Positions 7,604 through 15,234 of a stretch of 15,699 bases of DNA are shown piece after piece. The DNA comes from Ochromonadaceae sp. CCMP2298 (taxonomy: Eukaryota; Sar; Synurophyceae; Ochromonadales; Ochromonadaceae). Where the stretch lies: assembly GCA_026770595.1 (NCBI GenBank), contig MU634055.1, forward strand, positions 1,026 through 16,724. The letters run 5' to 3'. The translations under genes and the position numbers were made by a program. The notes under the pieces were generated by a model, which saw nothing but the letters and a program-made list of their open reading frames with translations, was not told the DNA's origin and did not search any database. Position 1 is the stretch's first letter, and the number at the start of each line of letters is the position of its first letter.

Positions 7604-8470
7604 CTAGTTTCCTTGCACTTCGCCCTTCGGCCTCAGCCCCCTCTGCAGCTTGCGCGCCACGCTATACGAGCTGACCACGGACGCCATACTGTGCTTAGCG
7701 TCCACCCTGGACACCGGCACAATGCTGGGTTCTATACGATACTCCTGCTGGAACTGGCTTCTTCCCATGGGATGTGACGCTCCCCTGGGCTTGTCCCAAT
7801 GATGCGTATCCTTCTCCGGGAACTCTCCAGGCGTCCAGCGCCTATGGTGTATTCCCAGGTTCCCCAGTTCGTGCAGGTCTGGGTGGAAAGGGAGCGGGTC
7901 GTTGGCGACGGCGCTGAATGAGTGGTGGAACGGGCGGTCGCGGTGCTCACAAAAGCTGTTTTCTTTGCGCTCTTTGCGGCTCGAGCTGTCCAGCAAGCGA
8001 GGTGTAGTTGCGTCCCCGGGCATGCGGGCGCGAGAAACCTTTAGATCTTGCTGCAGGATGAGGTCGTCTCGGTCGGGACATGTTACGTTCATGTTCCAAG
8101 GGTGCTTTTCCTCGGGTGGTCGGGGGTGGGGCCCCCTGCGCGCGCTGGGACCCGAGGGTGGCCGCTTGGGCAGCAGATGTAGAGGAGTGGGCGAGGCGTT
8201 GAAAGCGCTCTGGAGGGGGCGTTTCTCCTCAGGGCTGCGGCTTGGGCTGCGGCTTGGGCTGCGGCCGGAGCTGTTGCCTGCTGGAGGAGCGGGGAAGCTC
8301 GCAAACGCAGGAGACTGATGGGATTTACTGGCCATCTCAGGTTTTGCGGTTGGTACTGATGCACGCGGCACGCTGGGCCGGTTCTGTACCACGCTTAATC
8401 TCCTGCTGGACTTCTTTTTGACAATCCCGACATCGAAAATCTCGTACGCCACATTGACCGTCGGGAGCAT
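7604..8470 (-). CDS. Unrecognised Pro/Ser/Arg-rich protein (288 aa)
   Basis: Uninterrupted frame of 288 residues from an ATG at 8470. I do not recognise a family. The N-terminus (YEIFDVGIVKKKSSRRLSVV) holds a basic stretch with an RRLS site of the PKA consensus type. Residues ~68-83 form a small RS-like repeat (RSPSRSPSRSPEEK). The middle is disordered and Pro-rich, the C-terminal third carries short His/Trp/Pro-rich pieces such as HHRRWTPGEFPEK and HHWDKPRGASHPMGRSQF. Such short, irregular aromatic/proline motifs are seen in microtubule-lumen proteins of cilia, but this is only a resemblance of style. Composition is less repetitive than the neighbours, supporting a real gene. The ATG directly follows a CAG, so an upstream exon cannot be excluded. 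Divergent from the LZIC gene. Confidence 0.6.
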   Translation of the reverse strand: MLPTVNVAYEIFDVGIVKKKSSRRLSVVQNRPSVPRASVPTAKPEMASKSHQSPAFASFPAPPAGNSSGRSPSRSPSRSPEEKRPLQSAFNASPTPLHLLPKRPPSGPSARRGPHPRPPEEKHPWNMNVTCPDRDDLILQQDLKVSRARMPGDATTPRLLDSSSRKERKENSFCEHRDRPFHHSFSAVANDPLPFHPDLHELGNLGIHHRRWTPGEFPEKDTHHWDKPRGASHPMGRSQFQQEYRIEPSIVPVSRVDAKHSMASVVSSYSVARKLQRGLRPKGEVQGN

Positions 8471-8821
8471 CCTGCTGGTCCGGAGCTGAACAGGCGCCGC
8501 CAGTCAAGGGAGGCAAGGGAGCAAGGCTCGAGTGCCTTCTGGCGCTCTTGGAGTTGAGAAGTGGGACCGTAGACCAAGCCAAGGCTTCTTGAAATGTGTG
8601 GGAAACCTAATCCACCCAACCAGCAGAGAACAAAGGACACAAGAAGACCGTTACGCGCTTTGTAACGGTCGCTCGCCAAAATTGGGAGCGGAGGCTCTCC
8701 CTTGGACTTTTGGAGTTCCAGTTCCAGGAGTTCCAGGAGTTGCCTAATTAGGAGAATTGAGGAGCTGCCACACTGTACCTGAGCTCCAGGTCGTCTTGAC
8801 CACTCAGTTGTCAAGAGCACA
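8471..8821. promoter_or_regulatory. 351-bp divergent promoter region with 9-bp inverted repeat
   Basis: Shared upstream region of the 7604-8470 gene (minus) and LZIC (plus). GACCGTTAC (8646-8654) and GTAACGGTC (8662-8670) form a perfect 9-bp inverted repeat with a 7-nt spacer near the middle, a shape typical of a dimeric factor site. Overlapping direct repeats of gagttcca(gg) lie at about 8710-8740. No convincing TATA box. Reading frames across the region look like chance. Confidence 0.5.
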
Positions 8822-9696
8822 ATGGCCAGTCGCGGGGATGGCGAAACGCTGAGGCTAAAGCAGAATGTAAGACAAACACGGCGCATTCACTGACACATCT
8901 CCATTTTCTCCATTTGATCCGAGATCTCCCCACCTTCCCACCTCGTGGCGCCCTCAGATAGAGGACCAGGTCAAGCGGCTCCTCCAGCAGCTGCAGGATA
9001 TCGAGGAGATGAAGGACGAGCTGGATGAAGACGAGTATGTCGCGACGCGGCAGGTACGTACCACTGAAGGGGAAGTGTGAATGCGGTGCCTGAATGCATC
9101 GATACTCTGTTTAACGTGTATTGCCACCCCGCCAACCTATAGGACACCATCGACCAGCTGAAGGAGTTTGAGATCTCCCTGGGCAAGCTGACGTCTGGCA
9201 ACATGTCTCTTGTGGACTCTAGTGGGTCTGTGCAGCTGGCCATCCAGAATGCAATCCGGTCGCACGTCTCGCCCGACCTGCTCAATAAGTTCAGCCAGAA
9301 AGAGCACGAGTCACTCAGACTCAAGTTGGGCACTCTAGAGTCAGACTTGAAACTGGGGCGTATTTCCAGAGAGGATTTTGCGGCGCAGGCGTGCGTGCTG
9401 GTGCGGATGCTGGAGAAGATGGGGCTGCTGAGTGAGACGGAGAAGAGCTATCTGGACCCCAAGGGGTCGACTGGGATGATGGGATACACTCTGGCGTCGT
9501 CAGAAGTAGGTGAGTGTCGGGTTACAGGATAAGTGTCGGAGGTATCCCTGGAAGTTTCGCACTTCTTACGCGTTCCTCTCTCTCCTTCTCTCTTACTCTA
9601 CTCATTTACGTTACTCTTTTACTCTTTCCCTCTTTTGCAGGTTCGGGAGTAATAAACAGCGCTGTAAGGGGGATCGACAACGCAGAGAAACTGTGA
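8822..9696 (+). CDS. LZIC: LZIC orthologue (leucine zipper and ICAT-homologous domain protein)
   Basis: Four exons: 8822-8866, 8958-9053, 9143-9509, 9641-9696 (introns of 91, 89 and 131 nt); 187 residues, against about 190 in animal LZIC. The first exon reads MASRGDGETLRLKQN, almost the start of animal LZIC, and continues into a coiled coil with QLQDIEEMKDELDEDEY (~24-42). SGNMSLVD (~68-75) and QLAIQNAI (~81-88) lead into the ICAT-like helical domain, and LVRMLEKMGLLSETEKSYLD (~135-154) fits the end of it. The last junction splits a Gly codon and gives a short C-terminus, GSGVINSAVRGIDNAEKL. LZIC shares a fold with the beta-catenin inhibitor ICAT but its molecular role is poorly defined; a link to cell-cycle checkpoint control has been described in animals. 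The intron positions confirm the model because each junction restores conserved sequence. Confidence 0.95.
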
Positions 9697-10036
9697 AGCC
9701 ATACCCACATTTGTATATATTAATGTATCGTAATTGTTTACATAGGAGCAGAAAATCAGCATAAGAGCATTTTAGCGTGTAAGTTGAAAGTATTAATCGA
9801 TCTGACTGTTACTATTACCGTTTCGAAGAAGTTTTAGTACTCCCTCCAACCCCTGCCCCCTCCCCCTCCTTCGCCAGTTTCTGCATCCTGCGGACCTCGG
9901 CCTGTGACGTCGGTTACGCCGGTACGTGCGGAAGGCAGGAAGGTCAGAATAAATGCCATAATGCAAAAAAATACAAAGCAATAAATGATAATACGTAAGG
10001 GGTATACTTACCCTCGCAGCGCTGTTGTAGAAAGGT
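9697..10036. other. Intergenic region, 340 nt
   Basis: 3' flank of LZIC and 5' flank of the small repeat protein, both on the plus strand. AATAAA occurs at 9948-9953 and again at 9980-9985, either of which could end the LZIC transcript. The 9961-9990 stretch is A-rich. I see no gene or structured RNA here. Confidence 0.5.
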
Positions 10037-10318
10037 ATGTCCAAGGGCTCTTCCTCTGTCCGACTGTTCCTCCTGCTGCTGGTTTCTCTGCTAGGCTCTC
10101 TGCAGGGGGGCGCCTCGTCCACCTCTACGGGTACGGGGGATATGGGGACTGTGGGGACTGTGGGGACTGTGGGGACTGTGGGGACTGTGGGGGCTATAAT
10201 GGGGACTGGTTCGGGAATGATGTCTGGAGGCTTGGGGGAGGGCTCTGGCGTTGCTATAACTGGAGTTTCTATAGGTGTCGCTTCTATGGTCGCTTCTTTG
10301 GCAGCTGCAGCTCTGTGA
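10037..10318 (+). CDS. Small secreted or lipid-anchored Gly-Thr-Val repeat protein
   Basis: Single-exon frame of 93 residues. MSKGSSSVRLFLLLLVSLLG is a clear signal peptide with cleavage likely near residues 25-28. The short mature part is Ser/Thr/Gly-rich and carries five exact Gly-Thr-Val units. It ends in a small-residue hydrophobic segment (GVAITGVSIGVASMVASLAA, ~71-91) with no charged tail, which resembles a GPI-attachment signal or a second membrane segment. If GPI-anchored, the mature peptide would be only about 40-45 residues of O-glycosylation-prone sequence, a mucin-like coat peptide. No homologue recognised. A splice-donor-like gtaagg lies 15 nt past the stop, so a longer spliced form is possible. 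Confidence 0.5.
   Translation: MSKGSSSVRLFLLLLVSLLGSLQGGASSTSTGTGDMGTVGTVGTVGTVGTVGAIMGTGSGMMSGGLGEGSGVAITGVSIGVASMVASLAAAAL
10144..10188 (+). repeat. 9-bp tandem repeat ggggactgt x5
   Basis: Five identical 9-nt units encode (Gly-Thr-Val)5 in the small secreted protein. Perfect identity between units implies recent expansion. Confidence 0.95.
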
Positions 10319-10453
10319 AAGGAAAAGGAAAGGTAAGGATCAAGAAGCGAGTAAGAGAGAGTACTAGTAGATATAAGATATGGTTTATAGTATATAATTT
10401 ATAATATAGTGTATATATATAAGATATGACATAAAATCAATAATATTATCTAC

Positions 10454-12466
10454 TCACTTCCTCTCCTCTCGCTGCTGCAACAGCTCCTTTATTCCCCGCA
10501 CAGGAGGGGGGGGCGCCTTCTGCACCTCGTCCACCACACACTCTGTATCGTCTGACAGCGCTGGAGGCTTCGATTCCTTCGGAGCAGGCACCGGCTCCGG
10601 CTCGAGCACAGGCTCTGGCTCAGGCTCCACTACCGGCTCTGGCTCAGGCTCTGGCTCTGGCTCTGCTGCAGGCTCAGGTTCAGGCTCAGGCGCAGGTGTA
10701 GGCTCGGGGGATGTCTCTGGAGCAGCTGGCTGCTCAGGCGTGTATCTTGGATTATGCACTACTAATAAGGAATGCGTGCCTCCCACCGCCAAGTCCATTG
10801 GTACACTATAAAAGGTATCGTTCGAAATGAAAGGTATTCTACACGGCCTGGGCAGAAAAGAGCTCTTTTCCGTCCCGTGTCCCAGTTGCCCCTCTTCGCC
10901 CCAACCCCAGGACAGAATACTTCCGCAATAAGTGATCCCAACTGTGTGCCTGCCTCCGGCCGCAACCCTCCGCAGCACCTTACCCTCAGGCAGGGGTACC
11001 TTCTGTGGGAGTAATAGTGACTGTAGGGACTCCCCCCCACCCATTCCCAGCTGACCCATGTCGTTACTTCCCCATGCATAGCACCCCTCCCTCCCCAGCG
11101 CTACTGAGTGCTGCTCCCCGGCACTTATCTGCGTAGGATGGAAGGGTACAGTGAACACTACCTGCACCGGCACACCGCTCTGCATCTCGCTCCCCACACC
11201 CAGTCGCCCGTGCTCGCCATACCCAAACGCATACACTGTCGGACTGAACACTCGAAACGACTGCGCGGGTACTGCTATCACCAGAGTATGATGGAAGCCA
11301 CAACTGACCCTGATAACACGCGCACCGCTCTCTTCAAAGAAAGGGACCAGCGTGGGCTTCGCGAGCATGCCCGCCCCCCCCCCGCGTGTTGGTATAATGT
11401 CAGCCCCCACCCCGAGCTGCCCAGCCTTCCCCTGTCCGCACACATACAGACTCCCTGCAGCCGCCACTTCCTCTGACGCTGTCAGCAGCGTTCCCGCGCA
11501 GCCCTGGCCCTCGTAGCCTTCACAGCTAGGGAGGCGAATGTAGCTCACCTTGTCCTTCTCTGCCGCTATGACTGCAGTATGGAAGGCCCCGCACGCGATC
11601 GAAGATGCAGTCAAGTGCTTGATCGAGTCCATTCGTTTCGGAGCCGTTACAGCACTCTTCGTGCCGTGCCCTAGAGAGTAAGAAATGAGTCAGACACGTG
11701 AGTTTGATGTACATGCACTGTACTGGCCCCCCGCAAAACACACACACACACACACACAAACAAACACGCTCTCTCTCTTTCTCTCCCCCTTCTCACCCAG
11801 CATCCCGAAGTCACCCGCACCCCACGTAAACACCTGTCCCTGCTTGGATATAAAGCCAGCGTGTGTCTGCCCGCAAGATAGCTGCACGATCTGGCAGCGC
11901 GCAAATGGGAGGGGGATGGGGATGCGTGACTGATGGGCTGAGCGCCCGCCCCCCCACATGTAGAGCTCGTTTCTGTATGTCAGGACGCCGTCCCCGTCCT
12001 TGCTGTCCTTGCTACTAGCGTCTGCCTTGAAATCATCCCCCACCACAAGCATGGTCTGGTTGCCCCCACAGGCTATGTGCAGCACCTAGAATTAGGGGTC
12101 ACGGGTGAGGGGTGAGGGGTGAGTGTGAGGGTACGGGGTATGGGTTAGGGTGCGGGTTATGGGTTAGGGTACGGTTGAGGGTTAGTCACCTCGACGTGCT
12201 CGTGCTTGATGCCAATGTGGGGCATGGGCGTCAGGTTGGCCGTCATGAGCTCGCCGTAGTCGGGGCTGAGCTGGTAGAAGGCGTTGGAGCCGGCGCACAG
12301 AAGGGTGTGCTTCCAGTTCTGCTTGGTTTCTGCACATCGAGGGACCCTTGTTAGAGACGGGAGAGCATAGAGAGGTTCTCAAAGCAGAGCGTACGTACGT
12401 ACCATCAGCACCTGCATCCTGCGTAGCATACTGGCTGGCGAACTGTGCAAGCTTGGCGCGATCCAT
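10454..12466 (-). CDS. RCC1-repeat beta-propeller protein with Pro-Glu tail
   Basis: Four exons on the minus strand: 12466-12403, 12329-12190, 12085-11797, 11670-10454; 569 residues. RCC1 repeats run from about residue 29 to 470: CAGSNAFYQL, LYMWGGG, FTWGAGDFGMLGHGT (restored by splicing), LYVCGQGKAGQLGVG, VYAFGYGEHGRLGVG, CYAWGSNDMGQLGMG and LSWGWGEEGQLGHGT are successive blades, each followed by CG/AGxxHxxxI/V. This is enough for one seven-bladed propeller. Residues ~477-528 are a (Pro-Glu)n run, and a charged tail ends in KELLQQREERK. RCC1 propellers serve in Ran exchange, ubiquitin ligases and ciliary transport; no partner domain points to one. The ATG at 12466 is the first in an open frame that extends without ATG to 12604, so an upstream coding exon is possible. 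At the 3' end gtgagt overlaps the TGA, so an alternative splice there is conceivable. Confidence 0.9.
11738..11758. repeat. (CA)n microsatellite in an RCC1-gene intron
   Basis: About ten CA units on the plus strand, (TG)n in the sense of the RCC1 gene, inside intron 11671-11796. Together with a GA/G-rich tract next to the donor it makes the intron's 5' half G/U-rich. Confidence 0.85.
12098..12187 (-). repeat. Degenerate CCCTAACCC-like repeats in an RCC1-gene intron
   Basis: Intron 12086-12189 consists almost wholly of ccctaaccc, acccataaccc and cacccctc units read in the gene's sense (minus) strand. Three TTAGGG words occur on the plus strand. The array is degenerate and bounded by splice sites, so it is not a telomere. 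Confidence 0.7.
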
Positions 12467-12811
12467 GTTTGATGTAGCTACAGGGTCTAATAAGTACTCG
12501 GGGGACACCTGGGCCTGCCTTCTGCTCGAGCGCTTCTTGTCACAGTCGCAGACGCGTCCAGCATCAACTGAGGCCGAATGAGCGTGGAGATGGGTCGCCG
12601 ACAATCGAAAGAATAGTCAAGCTCAAGTGTGTTACAACTGCCCTCCTCAACTTTCCCTCGAAATGATGTGAAATATTGACGTCCAGAACTGCGTTTTAGT
12701 GAATAAAAGCGCCAATTATTGCAAGATCGCCCCATCTCCTTGTTTGTTGTTGCTTCTCTTCCGTAGGTTCCTACTGCTATTCCATTCCACGCAATAAACC
12801 AAACCTACTAC
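12467..12811. promoter_or_regulatory. 345-bp divergent promoter region between RCC1 and SET genes
   Basis: Upstream of both a minus-strand and a plus-strand gene. The RCC1 frame stays open to 12604 without an ATG, so part could be coding if an upstream exon exists. A gccaatta CCAAT-like word lies at about 12710. No clear TATA box or RNA gene seen. Confidence 0.45.
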
Positions 12812-13450
12812 ATGCAGGTGTGGCTTTGGTTTCTTGCGTGGGCGGTGGTTGGCCTGCTGGTTGCGGGATGGCAGGTGGAGGGCCTGGTGCAACAAGGGCG
12901 ACAGGGTGGGGGCGGATCGTCTGCTACACCTCAACATGTCGCACTCCCTGGCACTGCGACAGTGTCTTCGGCCATAGATCTGGGTTGGGTAGCTGTGGCC
13001 GATGCGGGTTACAAGGGGCTGGGGATGTTCGCCACAAGAGACATCCCAGCTGGAGCGATGATTGGTTATTATGCTGGAGAACTTTTGACAGCACGCGACT
13101 ACGTGAAGAGATATCCCCTAGGTGACTCCGTTTATACCTTCCAAATAAACAATGGCCAACGCCGCGACCTGCTTTACCAAGATGCGCGTGATCCAGCGCT
13201 GAGCAACCTGACTCGCTTTATCAACCATGACGGGATCGCGCCCAACCTTGTTGTGACAGTGGAGGAGAAGGAGGAGCAGCAAACCATGCCTATGTCTATG
13301 TCTATGCCTATGCCTATGCCTATATCTATACCTATGCCTGGAAAGACGCGGAAGCGGCTCAGCTACACTGTGATATTCAACACAACCAGAGTCATAAAAG
13401 CTGGTGAAGAGCTTTGCTTCCACTACGGTGACAAGTATCCGATGAAGTAG
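12812..13450 (+). CDS. SET-domain lysine methyltransferase-like protein with N-terminal secretory leader
   Basis: Single-exon frame of 212 residues. Residues 1-25 (MQVWLWFLAWAVVGLLVAGW then QVEGL) are strongly hydrophobic and look like a signal peptide or single membrane anchor. The SET domain fills residues ~58-210: KGLGMFATRDIPAG (68-81, SAM-binding GxG and N-flank), IGYYAGE (84-90), RFINHD (135-140, the usual RFINHS/D pseudo-knot strand), VIFNTTRVIKAGEELCFHYG (187-206) with the catalytic-type Tyr in FHYGDKY. There is no Cys-rich pre-SET or post-SET, so it belongs to the compact SET type. A Met-Pro/Met-Ser repeat (159-177) is inserted after NLVVTVEEKEEQ. Family role: S-adenosylmethionine-dependent lysine methylation. 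Substrate unknown. Intronless, unlike most neighbours, which would fit transfer or retroposition. Confidence 0.85.
   Translation: MQVWLWFLAWAVVGLLVAGWQVEGLVQQGRQGGGGSSATPQHVALPGTATVSSAIDLGWVAVADAGYKGLGMFATRDIPAGAMIGYYAGELLTARDYVKRYPLGDSVYTFQINNGQRRDLLYQDARDPALSNLTRFINHDGIAPNLVVTVEEKEEQQTMPMSMSMPMPMPISIPMPGKTRKRLSYTVIFNTTRVIKAGEELCFHYGDKYPMK
13283..13340 (+). repeat. 6-nt repeat (cctatg/tctatg) inside the SET gene
   Basis: Tandem hexamers cctatg, tctatg, tctata encode alternating Met-Pro, Met-Ser and Ile-Ser/Pro. The insertion sits between the NHD motif and the last strands of the SET domain, where loops of variable length are tolerated in the family. Confidence 0.85.
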
Positions 13451-13658
13451 TACCGGTACCCGATTACGAAGCTCCCGCGCCTGTCGCCGTGTCACCAATC
13501 GGAGCTGTAGCCTGGTGATACCTAGCCCGTACTTGGGCAGCCTACTGGGGCGCCAGTGAGAGGTCTAGAAGGAGAACAGAGCACAGGAATAGGATGCTGT
13601 ATTTAATATATTATTATGGGTAAAGTGTCGAGCTATTGTAGAACATGCCACGGAAATG

Positions 13659-13685
13659 GCCTGTAAAAACAGGCTAAGAAATAAA
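13659..13685 (+). terminator. Hairpin and AATAAA polyadenylation signal
   Basis: GCCTGT-aaaa-ACAGGC (13659-13674) is followed by AATAAA at 13680-13685, 230 nt after the SET stop and 31 nt before the end of the convergent gene. Likely 3' end of the SET transcript; the hairpin may be incidental. The rest of 13451-13716 shows nothing. Confidence 0.45.
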
Positions 13686-13716
13686 AAAAGGTAAAGTACA
13701 TTCGATTCGTATCCTT

Positions 13717-15234
13717 TCACTTCTGCTCCAGAGCTGGCTGCAGAGCGGAGATTGGCAGCAGCATGAGTTGATTCTTCTTGAAATTGACAAATACTATGTT
13801 CTCTCCCACTCTCTCAGCGTGCGTGCAGTGTCCGTCGAACAGCTCTGGGTCGGCGTTCTTGAAGAAGTAGTTGACGATGAGGCCACTCTTGACGTCCACA
13901 ATCGAGAAGTGGACGTTGTCGAAGGTGTCCATGTAGGAAAAGCTCAGGTCCACCTCAGCGTTCAGGCCGAAGTCGCGCTTCTCTGCATCATCTTCATTCC
14001 CCACAGCAGCAGCACGACAGCAACCCATGCAGTTGGTGAGAATTGACGCACCCGCCCAGCCGCCGAATCCGAGGATGAGCGCGCCTGTCTCCGTGTCCAT
14101 CAGCGTGGCTTGCGTCACATCGAGCGTGCGGTAGGATGGGACGAGCAGCAGTCCGTTTTCGTGATCGAACCAGCAGAGATTATCGTTCAGGTACCAGGTG
14201 AGGTCGTCGTCTTCTGTGGATTTGCTCTTCCCGCGCCAGATGGTCTTCTTCCTGTACCCCTGCGTGTCGTTGTACGTACCGTCGAGCGGGCTCTTCTGGT
14301 AGGAGGTCAGCCGCGTCAGAGAGGCCACGTACAGTACGCCATCGCGCTCGGCCACGCCTGCTCCAGTGCCTCTCGCGCGGTCTTGGATGACTGTATGACA
14401 CCAGGGACAGCAGCAAATGAACGAAGTTATGGAATGAATATATGAAGAATGTATGAATTAATGACAGCAGTAGAGCGAAAAGGTCACCTGTCATCTTGTA
14501 GGGCGCAGTGGTGGACAGACTGGATATCGTGCCCATACCCGCGGGCAGGTTCACATAGTCATTCAGCCTAGACTTAATCTTCAGGCCGCCACAGATGACC
14601 AGCTGCGTCTCGTCTCGGTTGAGGCTGACGCCGTTGGGGGACAGCACTCCCAGCTGCTCGCACTTGACTTCCTGGCTCTTCACATCCACGCCCATTACGA
14701 GGTTGCAGTTGAACACGGCCATCCACAGGACTCCTCTGCAGTCCAGGGAGCAGCCGAACACAGTGATGTCATCGTGCTGATCCTTGAGCTTGACTTGAAA
14801 CAGGAGCGAGGACACCCATGTCGTGGTGTCGACACGATACAGATACGTCTTGGTCTCTTGCTGCACAGGGACATAGATGCCAGTCGCGTCGAACTTTGCG
14901 TTCTGTTAGAGTAGGGAGAATGTGTACACGATGGTCAGGTGAGAGCACAACTTTAGCAACTTTGGTCAGTCGCGTCGCGCTCTGTCGCAACGAGCGCCGC
15001 GCGACTAGCAACACACAACGAGACTCCTCGGTGGTTCAGGTAAGACACGCAGGAACTTACGTAAGCGCAAGCCTCCGTGAAGGTGAATGAATCAGAGCCA
15101 CACAGAGACACGAACCTCGGCTTGGCAGAAACCTCGTACCAGCGGTGCAGTCGTCGCACCTCCGGTGCAGTTGTCGGGCCAGCGTCGTCGACTGCTGAGT
15201 CCTCCTCCAATTGGGTGTCATCGGGTGCGCTCAT
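13717..15234 (-). CDS. SMP-30/strictosidine-synthase-like beta-propeller protein
   Basis: Three exons on the minus strand: 15234-15061, 14902-14488, 14390-13717; 420 residues, with all three junctions in frame. The first 25 residues are acidic and disordered, followed by RWYEVSAKPRFVSLCGSDSF. Exon 2 contains LYRVDTTTW, DCRGVLWMAVFNCNLVMGVD and GVLSPNGVSLNRDETQLVIC, the last being the PNG-strand pattern typical of SMP-30, gluconolactonase and strictosidine-synthase-like propellers. Exon 3 gives VIQDRARGTGAGVAERDGVL, further strands (LCWFDHENGLLLVPSY, ATLMDTETGALILGFGG), a Cys cluster (TNCMGCCRAA), and FSIVDVKSGLIVNYFF. Relatives are Ca2+-dependent hydrolases or lactonases, but I cannot verify metal ligands, so catalytic activity is not claimed. 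No signal peptide; cytosolic location is likely. Another six-bladed propeller family (NHL/YVTN) is the alternative. It converges on the SET gene. Confidence 0.7.

Noticed and set aside
8395-8886. 163-residue minus-strand frame with a hydrophobic start across the LZIC promoter
   Set aside because: It overlaps the first LZIC exon and its intron as well as the N-terminal part of the other gene in another frame; no recognisable domain.
12098-12187. Interstitial telomere or chromosome end
   Set aside because: Units are degenerate, lie between matching splice sites of one gene, and coding sequence continues on both sides.
13451-13660. tRNA or other structured RNA in the SET-propeller gap
   Set aside because: No cloverleaf, no T-loop consensus, and only a 6-bp hairpin near the polyadenylation signal.
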